A stretch of DNA of 52,958 bases, from positions 1 through 52,958 of the IMG/VR virus record IMGVR_UViG_3300023199_000212. The stretch is one strand, 5' to 3'. Each line of letters opens with the position of its first letter. Within the stretch, counting starts at the first letter, position 1. Positions 39,143-48,288 of the stretch are shown here, piece after piece. The notes beneath the pieces were generated by a model that was not told the origin of the DNA, did no database searches, and was given only the letters and a program-made list of their open reading frames with translations. Both the position numbers and the translations under genes were made by a program. This stretch comes from a virus.

Positions 39143-40368
39143 GCCGCCAGCAGCTCCTGGTCGGCCATCGCGATGAAGTTGCCCACGGGGCCCAGCTCGC
39201 GGTGGTAGACGTACGCCTCGGCGGCGCGCAGGCCGATGTAGCCCTTGTTGTAGTGCCACGCGTCCACGCCCGAGAGCGACGGGATGCGCCGGAGGACGAT
39301 GCCCTCCATGGTGTTCACGGCTTGCACCCGCGACTCCCGCTTCAAGTGCAGGTGTCCGGTGTGGATCTCGTAGTAGCTCGCCTTCGCCCAGTCCTGCTTC
39401 GCCTCCATGGGCATCAGGTTGACGAGGCGGCTGTCCGGGGTCTTGTCACCGTGCGTGTAGCAGATGAGCGTCTGGCCGTAGCGGTCGTACTTCCGCGTGT
39501 TGAACGCGATATCGACGGTGACGGCGTCGTGGCATCGGAACCACGCGCGCAGCTCGCGCGCGAGGTGGTACATGACCGTCGGGTCGTGGTTGCCCATGAC
39601 GAGGACCAGGCTCACGGGCGCGAGGGAGGCGCAGGCCTCGATCATGCGCACGAGGGACATGAACGCCGTCTCGACCAGCTTGGCGTAGCGACCCTCGGTG
39701 TCGGCGCCCTGCGGTGTGCCCGCCTGCGTCGTCAGCATGATGTTGTCGACGTGCATGAAGTCGTTGCCGAAGGGGATCGTGATGCGCTCCAGGTCGAAGC
39801 CGCCCGCGTACGCCATGAGCCGCTTCCATGCGCGCTCGAAGAACCCCTCTGCCAGCTCGAGGTCGTAGTTGTTGCCCGTCTCCTCGTGCCAGCAGAGCTT
39901 GCCGAAGTGCTGGTCGTAGAGCGACAGCACGAGATTGTGATCGCCGGTCGCGCTGTGGAAGTCGGTCGGGCCGTCGTAGCAGGGGCTGTGCTTCTCAGCG
40001 CGCTCGTGGATGGCCTCGAGGGCGTCGGTGAGCCCCTCCCGCGCCTTGCGCTTGAGCCAGACCTTCACCTGCCACAGGCCCTTCGCGGCGGCCTCGCCGT
40101 CGCCGTTCACGTAGCCCATGTCCCACTTGTTGATGACGCTTCGCTCGACCTCCCAGATCGCGGTGTCGATCTCTGCGTAGCTCAGCGCGTCCTCGACGGT
40201 GCGGATCTCGGAGACGACCTCGATCACGCGCTCCTTGCCGCCCTTGCGGGTCTCATCCGTGACGCCCGCGGCCTCGCGCTTGGGGGGCCGAAGCTCGCTC
40301 CCCTGTTCACGCGCCGCCATGATGGCGGCGTACTCCGTGGGCGACAGACGGATGCGCGGGGTGCCCAT
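39139..40368 (-). CDS. Metallophosphoesterase (calcineurin-like)
   Basis: 409 residues. An N-terminal 130-residue region rich in charged helices is followed by the metallophosphoesterase motifs in order: DQHFGK (about 153), GNDFMHVDN, GNHDPT, CYTHGDK and HTGHLH. All five metal-binding sets are present. Related phage proteins act as nucleases or phosphatases in DNA metabolism; it lies between the SprT-like and dTMP-kinase-like genes. Exact substrate not known. Confidence 0.8.
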   Translation of the reverse strand: MGTPRIRLSPTEYAAIMAAREQGSELRPPKREAAGVTDETRKGGKERVIEVVSEIRTVEDALSYAEIDTAIWEVERSVINKWDMGYVNGDGEAAAKGLWQVKVWLKRKAREGLTDALEAIHERAEKHSPCYDGPTDFHSATGDHNLVLSLYDQHFGKLCWHEETGNNYDLELAEGFFERAWKRLMAYAGGFDLERITIPFGNDFMHVDNIMLTTQAGTPQGADTEGRYAKLVETAFMSLVRMIEACASLAPVSLVLVMGNHDPTVMYHLARELRAWFRCHDAVTVDIAFNTRKYDRYGQTLICYTHGDKTPDSRLVNLMPMEAKQDWAKASYYEIHTGHLHLKRESRVQAVNTMEGIVLRRIPSLSGVDAWHYNKGYIGLRAAEAYVYHRELGPVGNFIAMADQELLAA

Positions 40369-41088
40369 CTAGAACACCCCTGCGTCCGTCATGCGCTGGT
40401 GGACCGCAAAGAACTGCGCCTGCGGGCCGAGCAGCGCATCCTCTCCTTCGATCCGAATGAACTTGCCGAAGTACTCCTCGGCATTGCGCAGTCGGGTGCG
40501 CGTGTCGCCGTCGAAGACCGCGACTACGCCCCCGTGCTCGACATCCGCGACGGCGTCGAGGTACTTGCGCCGAAGGGCCGCCATCTTGTCGACGTTGCCC
40601 TCGTAGAACTCCGGCTTCTTGCCCGCGTCCCGGACGGCCCGACGGCGGCAACTCTCCTGCGCCGTCACGTCGATGAAAACGGTAGCGGTGGGGCGCGGGA
40701 GGAAACGCTCGTAGTTGTCCGTGATCAGGGGCATGAGCGCGGACTGGTCACGCTGGTAGACGAGCGAGGACAGGATGTACCGGACGAGCACCACGTCCTC
40801 GCCTCGGTTGAGCCGCTCGTGCAGGCGACGGCCCGTGTCCAGGTTGTCGCACTGGTAGAGCTGCCCGATGAGCCGCTTGATGAACTCCGGCTCGTAGTGC
40901 TCGTAGTCCTGCAGCAGGCGGTCGATGTGCCTGCCGAAGCCCGCCTCGCGATCCGGCAGGTTCAGGCGGCGGACCGTACGGCCTTTCCGGCGCAGGTGCG
41001 CTGTGAGGTGGTCGGCCATGGTGTCCTTGCCGCTCGCGTCAATCCCCTCGAAGACGAAGAGGCGGCCCGGTGTCAAGGTGCGAGTCAT
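40369..41088 (-). CDS. Thymidylate kinase-like nucleoside monophosphate kinase
   Basis: 239 residues. The P-loop is FVFEGIDASGKDT at residues 11-23 (normal GxDGxGKS/T for dTMP kinases), then a lid-like region and LVRYILSSLVYQ, and a phosphate-binding ATVFIDVTAQESCRRR. It would phosphorylate dTMP or a related dNMP for phage DNA synthesis. The start ATG 41088 follows the GCACCTTAGGAG leader. The D/A change in the P-loop may affect specificity, which cannot be judged here. Confidence 0.8.
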   Translation of the reverse strand: MTRTLTPGRLFVFEGIDASGKDTMADHLTAHLRRKGRTVRRLNLPDREAGFGRHIDRLLQDYEHYEPEFIKRLIGQLYQCDNLDTGRRLHERLNRGEDVVLVRYILSSLVYQRDQSALMPLITDNYERFLPRPTATVFIDVTAQESCRRRAVRDAGKKPEFYEGNVDKMAALRRKYLDAVADVEHGGVVAVFDGDTRTRLRNAEEYFGKFIRIEGEDALLGPQAQFFAVHQRMTDAGVF

Positions 41089-41104
41089 AGGCGACGGTCT
41101 CCTA

Positions 41105-41131
41105 AGGTGCGTAGGTCCAGTTTATCTGGAC
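41105..41131 (-). promoter_or_regulatory. Leader with palindromic -10 region before the dTMP-kinase gene
   Basis: On the minus strand GTCCAG-ATAAA-CTGGAC (41131-41115) is a perfect 6-bp inverted repeat whose centre gives TAAACT, a weak -10. It is followed by CTACGCACCTTAGGAG. A short ATG-TCC-AGA-TAA reading also lies here. An operator over the -10 is plausible. Confidence 0.45.
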
Positions 41132-41185
41132 ATGCCAAGGGTGCGTGTAGAAGCTGGTCCGCTTAGCCAGACCGGCTGAGGCGTG

Positions 41186-41509
41186 CTAGGCCTCGTCGGT
41201 GCAGCAGTCGATCAGGAAGCGCATCGCCATGGCGGCGAGCTGGACGGCTTCCTTGCGCTTGCTGGTCTCACGAGCGACGATGCCGTCGCGGTCGAAGCGG
41301 AGGGGCTTGGACTTGATCACGTCCCACAGCTCCTCGAACTCTTCCTTGATGACGGCGTAGCCCTCGTGCTCGCTCGCCATGGGGCCGAACAGGTCCGTGG
41401 CGCGGCCCAGCTCGCAGCTGACGAGCGCAAGCGCAGTCGGTACGTCGATGCGGGGGAGGGAGAGGGTGGCGCCCTTGGGCGTACCCGTGGTGTCTAGGTG
41501 CTGTTCCAT
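41186..41509 (-). CDS. MazG-like nucleotide pyrophosphohydrolase, 107 aa
   Basis: 107 residues. The C-terminal half has the all-alpha NTP-PPase pattern: EHEGYAVIKEEFEELWDVIK (EExxE) and KRKEAVQLAAMAMRFLIDC, typical of small phage MazG-like proteins. They hydrolyse non-standard or particular dNTPs. Its coding start contains the AGCACCTAGACACC sequence, so the first codons may double as the leader element. Placed next to other nucleotide-metabolism genes; specificity is unknown. Confidence 0.65.
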   Translation of the reverse strand: MEQHLDTTGTPKGATLSLPRIDVPTALALVSCELGRATDLFGPMASEHEGYAVIKEEFEELWDVIKSKPLRFDRDGIVARETSKRKEAVQLAAMAMRFLIDCCTDEA

Positions 41510-41575
41510 GGTGCGTCGTCTTTCTTGGCCGGGTGCGGCGGCCGGGTGAAGGGGGCGGTGCTAGCGCCCTTGGTG

Positions 41576-41896
41576 CTACTCTCTAGATGCCCAGTAGCAC
41601 ACGATCGCGACTTGGTCCTCGATCGTCGTGCGTACCTCGAACCTCTTCTTCTCTGCGACCTCTTCCGGGATGTAGCGGTTGAGTGCCTGCCGGATGCTCA
41701 CGCGGAACTTCTCCAGCTCTCGGTCGGGCGGCACGTTCACGATGATGGTCTCCTTGTGCTTCATCGCGCATGCCGCCTCGACCAGATCGTCGTATTTCGA
41801 CGGCTGCTGACCCGCCTCTCGCTTGAAGGTGACCTCGTCGGCCTTCTTGCCCTTGCTGAACGTGATTCCCGCCTTGTCTTTGTCTCGCTTGCTCAT
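41576..41896 (-). CDS. Hypothetical protein, 106 aa
   Basis: 106 residues with a basic N-terminus (MSKRDKDKAGITFSKGKK) and a compact mixed domain (ETIIVNVPPDRELEKFRVSI, FEVRTTIEDQVAIVCYW). No family recognised. It lies between the MazG-like and DNA polymerase genes and probably belongs to the replication transcript. ATG 41896 has GGAGACA upstream. Confidence 0.55.
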   Translation of the reverse strand: MSKRDKDKAGITFSKGKKADEVTFKREAGQQPSKYDDLVEAACAMKHKETIIVNVPPDRELEKFRVSIRQALNRYIPEEVAEKKRFEVRTTIEDQVAIVCYWASRE

Positions 41897-41923
41897 AGGA
41901 GTGTCTCCATCCGTAGACTACCC

Positions 41924-44185
41924 CTACGCAGCGACCTTGTCTAGGTTGGACTTGTCCACGTAGGATCCACCCTTCTCCATGACGATTCGACCATCGACGA
42001 GATCGTACAGGACGGGTGTCCCGTCGATGGTCTCGGGCTCCGCACCCTTGAGCCAGCGCCGCATGTAAGCAGGCTGGGCAGACAGCCTTACGTCAGGCAT
42101 GATGATCGCCATTGCTTCGCACATGAGCTGACTAGCCCGGGCGCCCATGGCAAAGGCGCGCTCCTCGGGGAACATGAAGATCAGCTCGTCGTGGACGAAG
42201 GCGATGGGCATGCCGCCGTAGAGCGGGTCCTCCGCAGAGATCGGATCAACACAGCGCCGGGTCACGCTCCAGACGGCCAGCTTGGCCCCTTCCGCGCTGG
42301 GCGTCTGCAGGCCGTAGCCGTTCGCCGTCGCGCAGTAGTTGCTGTTGGCCCGGAACATGCCGAGGGGGGACGTGTAGCAGAGGCCTCCCCGCTCGTCTCC
42401 GGCGTTCTCGTGATCCTCTTGATGCGGCACCCACTCATTCAGGTATCGGTCGGCCTCCGGGTAGGTGCGGAGCCACAGAGCCTTGAGCTTCGTGGCGGTG
42501 TCAAGATCGACCTCGACTCCGTACGTCTGCCGTGCGTAGTCGATGAACGTCCGCGGGCCGAGGCCGCCGGGGAACCCGAGGCCGGTGGGCTTTGCGAACG
42601 TGCGATAGTGCTTGAACTTCTTCTCGAACTCCGCGATCCCACAGCCCTTGAGCGTGAGGAACTCGCGGTAGATCTCGTCGTCGGACGCTCCGTCGAGCGA
42701 CTCCCGGATGCCCGCGTCGAGCGAGTAGGCCAGCTGCGAGCCGAGGTAGGCGTGCAGGTCGTAGCCAAGGTTGATCTTGTCCCGGTGGACGGAGAAGCCG
42801 AAGAGGTCGTACGTCTGCTGCGCGAAGGAGCACAGCTCGAGCGCCGAGAAGTCGATCGCGCAGAAGACATGGCCGGGGTCCGGCACGAAGCAGGCGCGGA
42901 TCGCCAGGTTGCCCTCCTCGATGCGCGGGGCCTGCTGGATGTTCATGCTGGGGAAGAGCTTCTTCTTCCCGCCCGCATTGCGGGAGCTGGTGCGGCCCGT
43001 CGACACGAGGACGTTGAACCCCGGATAGACCCGATCGTGCTCCTCCAGCAGGACCGGGAGGAAGGCGTCGCGCAGCTTGATGTACTTGGCCCGCGTGTGG
43101 AGACGCTCCAGCAGGCCGCTCTCGTCGAGCGGAGCGATCTGCTGCAGCGCGTCCTTATCCATGCTCACGAGGCCCGTCTCGCTGCGTTTGGGCTCGAGCC
43201 CACGGCTCTCGCAGAACTCCTCGATGTAGCTGCGGATGGCCTTGTGGCTGGACTTCTCGGGCTGTGCCTTGACCACGATCGGCTGGCCTTCGAGCGGTCC
43301 CTTGCGGTGGCGCATGACCTGGCCCGCCTTGGTCTTCCGCATGCGCTCCGGCTGCGGCGGCGTGAGGAACCCGGCCTCGTACAGCGGCCGGTGCTGCTCT
43401 GGCGACAGCTTCTCCGTGAGCGCGGCGTGGAGGCGTTCGACCTGCTCGCGGTCCTTGAGCATGCCGCGGTTCGTCATGAGCTGCAGACAGATCGAGACCG
43501 CCGCCTGGAAGGCCTCGGTGCTGCAGCTCTCGTGGCCCTCGGGTTTCGCCCGCTTCATCTGCTCCTCGAAGACCAGGAGCGTGCCCCACGCGTCGGCGAT
43601 CGCGTAGTCGGCCGCCTCGCGGGGATAGTCCACCGGCGCCGTGCCGGAGAGCACGGAGTAGTTGACGCGCCAGTGGTCGCCTTCCTCGCTCTCCTTCTCG
43701 TCGCGGCGGTCGAAGCCGAGGTAGAAGCTCTCGAGCGACGCGAGGTCGTACTTGATCTCGGCGCCTTTCTCGCTGTTGGGGAGCGGCCGGGACTCGAGCG
43801 AGCCGATCGTCGAGAGGTTGAGGAGTTTCTCGATGATCAACACGTCGTGGATGCGCTGCGCGTCTGCCGCGGAGAAGACGGACGTGATCGCGCGCTCCGG
43901 GTCGTCGAACATGCCGACGCACGCATCGAACGCGGCGAAGTGGCAGACGATATGCACGTCGGGATCCGTGAGGAGCCGGTGGAACGTGTCCGCCATCGCC
44001 CCCTCCTCATCGTCACCGACGAGGGCGACCTGGACCCCCCTCCGGGTCTCCGTGACGACCGAGCTGGAGTCGGGCAGGTAGGGCCCAAGATCCGCTCTGG
44101 AGGCCAGCGAAAGGCAGACAGGCGCCGGAATCACTTGACCGGGGCCGATCGGGAAGGTCTCATAGTCGATGGCGACGTGCTTCAT
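41924..44185 (-). CDS. DNA polymerase, family A, with 3'-5' exonuclease domain
   Basis: 753 residues from ATG 44185, behind AGCACCTTTTGGC. Exonuclease motifs: Exo I AIDYETF (Asp7, Glu9), Exo II CHFAAFDACV, Exo III YAIADAWG. Polymerase: motif A IDFSALELC (normal DYSxIELR), motif B around RTFAKPTGLGFPGG with a conserved Lys, motif C AFVHDELIF with His-Asp-Glu. It would be the replicative enzyme. The exonuclease metal residues are intact, so proofreading is expected. The Arg to Cys change in motif A is unusual. It is one of the candidates for a DpoZ-like role. Confidence 0.92.
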   Translation of the reverse strand: MKHVAIDYETFPIGPGQVIPAPVCLSLASRADLGPYLPDSSSVVTETRRGVQVALVGDDEEGAMADTFHRLLTDPDVHIVCHFAAFDACVGMFDDPERAITSVFSAADAQRIHDVLIIEKLLNLSTIGSLESRPLPNSEKGAEIKYDLASLESFYLGFDRRDEKESEEGDHWRVNYSVLSGTAPVDYPREAADYAIADAWGTLLVFEEQMKRAKPEGHESCSTEAFQAAVSICLQLMTNRGMLKDREQVERLHAALTEKLSPEQHRPLYEAGFLTPPQPERMRKTKAGQVMRHRKGPLEGQPIVVKAQPEKSSHKAIRSYIEEFCESRGLEPKRSETGLVSMDKDALQQIAPLDESGLLERLHTRAKYIKLRDAFLPVLLEEHDRVYPGFNVLVSTGRTSSRNAGGKKKLFPSMNIQQAPRIEEGNLAIRACFVPDPGHVFCAIDFSALELCSFAQQTYDLFGFSVHRDKINLGYDLHAYLGSQLAYSLDAGIRESLDGASDDEIYREFLTLKGCGIAEFEKKFKHYRTFAKPTGLGFPGGLGPRTFIDYARQTYGVEVDLDTATKLKALWLRTYPEADRYLNEWVPHQEDHENAGDERGGLCYTSPLGMFRANSNYCATANGYGLQTPSAEGAKLAVWSVTRRCVDPISAEDPLYGGMPIAFVHDELIFMFPEERAFAMGARASQLMCEAMAIIMPDVRLSAQPAYMRRWLKGAEPETIDGTPVLYDLVDGRIVMEKGGSYVDKSNLDKVAA

Positions 44186-44208
44186 GGTGCGTCTTGCCAA
44201 AAGGTGCT

Positions 44209-44238
44209 GGGGCGTCGGAGTGCTAAGTCCGGCGCCCC
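44209..44238 (-). terminator. Hairpin between the ssDNA-binding and polymerase genes
   Basis: GGGGCGTCGGA (44209-44219) pairs with TCCGGCGCCCC (44228-44238), an 11-bp stem with one mismatch and an 8-base loop. It lies in the 71-base gap before the polymerase leader and may attenuate polymerase expression. Confidence 0.55.
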
Positions 44239-44256
44239 GCTTTCGTCCTCTGGCGC

Positions 44257-44820
44257 CTAGGCCGCCTGGGCCTCCTGCTCGTCCTCGGACAGCAGGTCGA
44301 ACTGCTCCTGCGTGATCAGGCCCTCGCGGAGCCTGTCCTCGTTCGTGACGACCGCCTCGTAGGCCACGCGGGTGAAGTCGAGGTCGGCGTTCGTGCGGAC
44401 GTGGTAGGCGCGCACGCGCACCATCATGCCCGCGAGCGGCTGGTCGTCGGAGACGATGCCCAGCATGACCTCCTCGTCGATGTCGTCGGCCTCGGCGTCG
44501 GGGATGAGCGTGAGGGAGAACGCCTTGATGTCGGCCAGCGACGATTCCTTGCCGTTGCCGTGCAGGGGAAGCAGGTGGGTAGCCTGCGAGCCGACCGCGT
44601 TGGACTTGAAAGGCTTGTCCCCCTTCTTCGTCTTCGCGATCCCCTCCTGGTAGTCGGTGACGTGCAGGACGGTCGTCTCGATGACGAAGTTGTGGTCCTC
44701 GCTGCGGTTCTCCTTCAGCCGGACGCTGTCGATCCGCAGGACGTAGCTGCCGGGCTGGATGTAGCTGTCCCGGCGGGACGGCTTCTGGTCCTTGAAGCCC
44801 TTGAACGGGTTCCGTGCCAT
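44257..44820 (-). CDS. Putative ssDNA-binding protein, 187 aa
   Basis: 187 residues from ATG 44820 (CAGGAGA upstream). Beta-rich core with IQPGSYVLRIDSVRLKE and VIETTVLHVTDYQEG, and an acidic C-terminal tail (EDEQEAQAA), typical of phage ssDNA-binding or DUF669-like proteins. A promoter TTGACC-16-TACAAT lies upstream. It would coat ssDNA during replication and interact with the helicase and polymerase encoded beside it. No single motif proves this. Confidence 0.55.
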   Translation of the reverse strand: MARNPFKGFKDQKPSRRDSYIQPGSYVLRIDSVRLKENRSEDHNFVIETTVLHVTDYQEGIAKTKKGDKPFKSNAVGSQATHLLPLHGNGKESSLADIKAFSLTLIPDAEADDIDEEVMLGIVSDDQPLAGMMVRVRAYHVRTNADLDFTRVAYEAVVTNEDRLREGLITQEQFDLLSEDEQEAQAA

Positions 44821-44850
44821 GGTTTCGTGTCTCCTGGGTTCTTGCTTGAA

Positions 44851-44915
44851 AGGTGCTTTGGCTGTAGACCCTCTGTCTACCGCTCGGATTGTATCTTGGT
44901 GTTTAGGTAGGTCAA
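44851..44915 (-). promoter_or_regulatory. Promoter TTGACC-16-TACAAT with hairpin and GCACCT leader
   Basis: On the minus strand TTGACC (44915-44910) and TACAAT (44893-44888) are 16 bp apart. Downstream GTAGAC (44869-44864 complement) and GTCTAC form a perfect 6-bp hairpin GTAGAC-AGAGG-GTCTAC, followed by AAAGCACCTTT. This is the best-supported early promoter and drives the ssb-polymerase operon. Confidence 0.75.
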
Positions 44916-44924
44916 GTCTTTTTC

Positions 44925-47144
44925 TCAGGGTCGCTGTCCAGCCCCGAAGTGCTTGCGCATGGCCGCCTCCATGGCCGAGCCTCCCTGCGGGTCGAGGCCG
45001 CGCTCCTCCATGACGCTGTGCGGGAAGAGCTTCGGCAGCGGGTTCCAGCCCGCCACGACGGCCTTCTGAGTGCCGCCGCCGCTCTGGTGGATGTAGAGCG
45101 AGTCTGTGAGGCTCGCGGCCAGCAGGACGTAGTCGAAGTCGCTGGCGTGGTTCGTGTGGCAGATCAGCTCGTCCGCCTGCTGGCCTCGCCGGTGTAGGCG
45201 CCCCAGCATCTGCTCCACGTCCTTGGCGCTCCTCGGCCACTGCACGACGAGCTGATTGCTGTGGAACTGGAGGTTCTTGCCGGTGTTGTGCGCGGCGATC
45301 GACGCGACGACGAGACGGCCCTCGGAGTCGAGGATGCGCTTGTTGCCAGCGTCGCCCGCGGGGCAGTACAGCGGCTCGAGTCCGGCCTCCTGCAGCGCCT
45401 CGCGGAGCCACTGTCCGATCGCGTTGTGCCAGAACCAGATGATGCCGGACTTGTGCTCGCGCGCCCACGCTACCGCGTGCTGGACCTTGTAGTCGCAGAC
45501 GCGGATAGGCGTGGCCTCACGCTCTGGGCGGCCGTCGAAGTCCAGCTTGTGCTGCTCCTCCCACAGCGCGACGAGCAGCGGATCGACCTGCAGGTCGAAG
45601 TCCTTGCCCGAGACCTCGGCGCGGAGGAACCTGCTGATGTGGCCGCCGACGAGGAAGGGCGTATCGAGCCCCTTGACGTGCCTCTTCTGCAGCCACTTGC
45701 GGAGAGTCCCCTGGTAGATCTTGTGCGCCTCGTGCCACTCGACGGCGCGAGCGACGATCTCCTCGGCCTCGGCCAAGCTGATCTGGCGCAGCTCCGCGAA
45801 CTTCTCCGGCTTCGGCCACGTCAGCTTGTGCCAGAAGCCCGCGGTCAGCTCGTGGAGCCACTTGAACTTGTGCAAGCCGTAGTCGATGGGGTCGCCGTTC
45901 GGAGTCTCCCAGTCGGTGACCACCTTGCGGATCAGCTCCTGCAGGTCCTCGTATCCGGGGCGGCCGCAGTCGGGGCCGGGGACGTACTGCTCGATCGTGA
46001 GTGACGTGCCGATCTCGGCGTTGGGCGACTGCACGACGCCCGGCGTCGTCGCCATACGGAAGTTGTACGCCGCGCGGAAACCGCGCAGGCTGGCGCCGAC
46101 CTCGTGGGGGCAGCCGTCCTGCTGGCGGGCCCATGAGATCAGGTTCATGATCGGGCCCGTGTCTGCGCTCTCGCCCTGCCACGTCGCACTCGTCTCCGAA
46201 TCGAGCACCTGCGCCCACTCATACGCCAGGTTGTAGGTCAGCGGAAGGGCGCTCCCTGCCCCAAGGCACCACAGCATCAGGTGGTGGTAGTCGAGCACGC
46301 TCTTGAGCGTCATCGTGCCGGAGAGCGCGACGAACTGCGGGTGGTGCTCCTCGACGTACGCCTTCACGCGCTTCGTGCGCGCGCTATCGACGTTCTTGAG
46401 CATGTGCGCTTCGTCCGCGATGATCAGACCGGGCTTGACAGCGTCGAGCATTTCGCTCGCATCGCGGCTCGAGAGCAACGAGTACGGGATGACGTAGCAG
46501 CCCTTCCTACCGCTGCTGCAGAGCATGCGCCTGCGCCTGATCGGCTCGCCGCCGATCCAGATGAACGGCAGGCCGAACAGCGCGAGCGTCTCGCGCGCCT
46601 GAGGCACGTCGCGCTCCATGAGCTGAGCGTAGACGTTGGGCGGCACGAAGAGGACGCTCTTCTTGACACCCTCGTTGTACGCCAGGGCCGCGCACATGAT
46701 CGTGATGAAGGTCTTGCCCTTGCCCACGCCGATCGGACCGAAAAGGCCCTTGTGCTCGTCGAACGTGAGCAGAGCCTCGATCTGCTCCTCGCCGAAGCGG
46801 AAGCCGTCGTCGTACGGGTGCGCTTGGATGAGGGCCTCCTGCAGCAGATCGCGGTCCTCATCGCAGTAGCGGACGTGCGTGGGGATCTGGACGATGCGGC
46901 CGACTTCCTTGTAGGCGGGGCGCACTTCGGCCGTGCGCCCGGCAAGAACCTGCTGAAGGAACGCCTGCGCCTTGTTCGTCCTCGACAGTTCGTCGAGGGT
47001 CTGATCCAGCTCCTCTCCATGTGCGATGACGCGATAGGCCTTCTCGCGCCGCTCTCGCTCCATAGCCTCGGCCAGGGTAGAGGGGAGGCGCCCGCGCGAA
47101 GCAGACGCCCCCTTCCTCTGCAGGAACTCCAGCGCCTTGTTCAC
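44925..47144 (-). CDS. SF2 helicase (SNF2-like)
   Basis: 739 residues from GTG 47144. A 110-residue helical N-terminus is followed by helicase motifs: Walker A GPIGVGKGKT (136-145), LFVPPN, motif II IIADEAHML, motif III ALSGT, and in the second lobe VVASIAAHNTG, then motif VI MLGRLHRRGQQ. The arrangement is that of SNF2/RapA-type translocases. It probably unwinds or remodels DNA at the fork. It overlaps the 68-residue gene by one base. Confidence 0.88.
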   Translation of the reverse strand: MNKALEFLQRKGASASRGRLPSTLAEAMERERREKAYRVIAHGEELDQTLDELSRTNKAQAFLQQVLAGRTAEVRPAYKEVGRIVQIPTHVRYCDEDRDLLQEALIQAHPYDDGFRFGEEQIEALLTFDEHKGLFGPIGVGKGKTFITIMCAALAYNEGVKKSVLFVPPNVYAQLMERDVPQARETLALFGLPFIWIGGEPIRRRRMLCSSGRKGCYVIPYSLLSSRDASEMLDAVKPGLIIADEAHMLKNVDSARTKRVKAYVEEHHPQFVALSGTMTLKSVLDYHHLMLWCLGAGSALPLTYNLAYEWAQVLDSETSATWQGESADTGPIMNLISWARQQDGCPHEVGASLRGFRAAYNFRMATTPGVVQSPNAEIGTSLTIEQYVPGPDCGRPGYEDLQELIRKVVTDWETPNGDPIDYGLHKFKWLHELTAGFWHKLTWPKPEKFAELRQISLAEAEEIVARAVEWHEAHKIYQGTLRKWLQKRHVKGLDTPFLVGGHISRFLRAEVSGKDFDLQVDPLLVALWEEQHKLDFDGRPEREATPIRVCDYKVQHAVAWAREHKSGIIWFWHNAIGQWLREALQEAGLEPLYCPAGDAGNKRILDSEGRLVVASIAAHNTGKNLQFHSNQLVVQWPRSAKDVEQMLGRLHRRGQQADELICHTNHASDFDYVLLAASLTDSLYIHQSGGGTQKAVVAGWNPLPKLFPHSVMEERGLDPQGGSAMEAAMRKHFGAGQRP

Positions 47145-47350
47145 TAGCTGTTGTCGAACGGCGTGCTCTGCTTGAAGATCGTGCGGGCCTTGACGACCTG
47201 CTCCTCGACCTCCACCCTCGCGCCGTCCTTCAGCTCTTCACACGCGCACGACATCGCCTCGGCGAGGTCGTCGAACTCGTCGCTGTAGGAACCCGCTCCG
47301 TTCGCGTAGTGAACGACGTACTTCGTGAACGACCCGCGCCGTCCTCCCAT
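47144..47350 (-). CDS. Hypothetical protein, 68 aa
   Basis: 68 residues from ATG 47350 (TGATG overlap with the exonuclease-fusion stop). Short acidic alpha/beta protein (FTKYVVHYANGAGSYSDEFD and a C-terminal helix region). No family recognised. It is coupled to the helicase start. Confidence 0.55.
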   Translation of the reverse strand: MGGRRGSFTKYVVHYANGAGSYSDEFDDLAEAMSCACEELKDGARVEVEEQVVKARTIFKQSTPFDNS

Positions 47351-48288
47351 CACTTCACCGCGTGGATGACCGTGGTGGCGAACTTGCTCAACGCGCCCGC
47401 GAGCGCGTTCTCGTCCGGCGAGAGGCCGGTCGTGAAGACGATGGCCTCTCCGGGGATGTGCTCGTCGATGATCGCCTCGATGCGGCGCGCGAGGTTGTCG
47501 CGGCGATCGAAGGCGCCCAGCGCGTAGTAGCTGTCCGCGCCGAGGGCCTCGGCCAGCTGCGCGCCGACGGTCGTGAGCAGGTCGCTCAGGTTGATGACCT
47601 CGTGTACGGCCGAGACCTTGGAGGGCGCCGCGCCGAACAGGAGGATGAACCTGTCCTTCGGCTTGGACTTCGAGCCCTTGGGGCGTCCGCGGCGGCGCTT
47701 CGGCTCCTCGGGCTGCTTCGCCTTGCCCTTGGCCTCGGCCATGAGCGGGGTCTCGGGCTCCTGCTTCTCCGGCTCGGTGGCGGGCTGCTCGGGCGACGTG
47801 TCGTCGTCGATGCCCGCCTTGCCGCCGTTGCGCTCGGCCTTCTTGCGGGCGATCAGCGCGGCCATCGGGCTGACGCCGTCGCCGTTCGGAGCGGGGGCAG
47901 AGCTTGCCGGGGCGGACTCGGATTCCTGGGCGGTCTCCTTTTCCTCGACCGTTCCCTTGTCGGGGCTGTCCGGGGAACCCCCGGCGTCGCTCTGCTCCTG
48001 CTCCTGGAGGGCCTTGTCCGCGACCCAGTCCCAGACCTTCTCGCCCTCGACGACCTTCACGCGCTTCATGTCGAAGCCCGTCTTCTTCTTGCAGATGCGA
48101 CAGCTGCAGCCCTTGGTGTTCCAGCCGCTGCCGCCGCACGCGGGGCAGTCCTCGTAGCGCCACGGGGGCGCGACCGGCGCGCTCCCCTCCTCGCCCTTCT
48201 CGGGCTCGGCGTTGGCGGGCTGCTGGGGCGACGCGGCGCGACCGCCTCCGTTGGTCTTGCGTTTCTTGAGATCGGCGAGCAGGCTCAT
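47350..48288 (-). CDS. Alternative short product: zinc-finger/AT-hook protein, 312 aa
   Basis: ATG 48288 lies inside the fusion frame with GACGGAG upstream, preceded by AGCACCTCAAGC (the recurring leader) and a TGGACA/TAGCTT promoter (48355-48327). This is the same context as true gene starts elsewhere, so the second part of the long ORF is probably also made alone. The zinc finger and AT-hook suggest DNA binding. Whether the read-through 649-residue form is genuine or a lost stop codon cannot be told. Confidence 0.55.
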   Translation of the reverse strand: MSLLADLKKRKTNGGGRAASPQQPANAEPEKGEEGSAPVAPPWRYEDCPACGGSGWNTKGCSCRICKKKTGFDMKRVKVVEGEKVWDWVADKALQEQEQSDAGGSPDSPDKGTVEEKETAQESESAPASSAPAPNGDGVSPMAALIARKKAERNGGKAGIDDDTSPEQPATEPEKQEPETPLMAEAKGKAKQPEEPKRRRGRPKGSKSKPKDRFILLFGAAPSKVSAVHEVINLSDLLTTVGAQLAEALGADSYYALGAFDRRDNLARRIEAIIDEHIPGEAIVFTTGLSPDENALAGALSKFATTVIHAVK

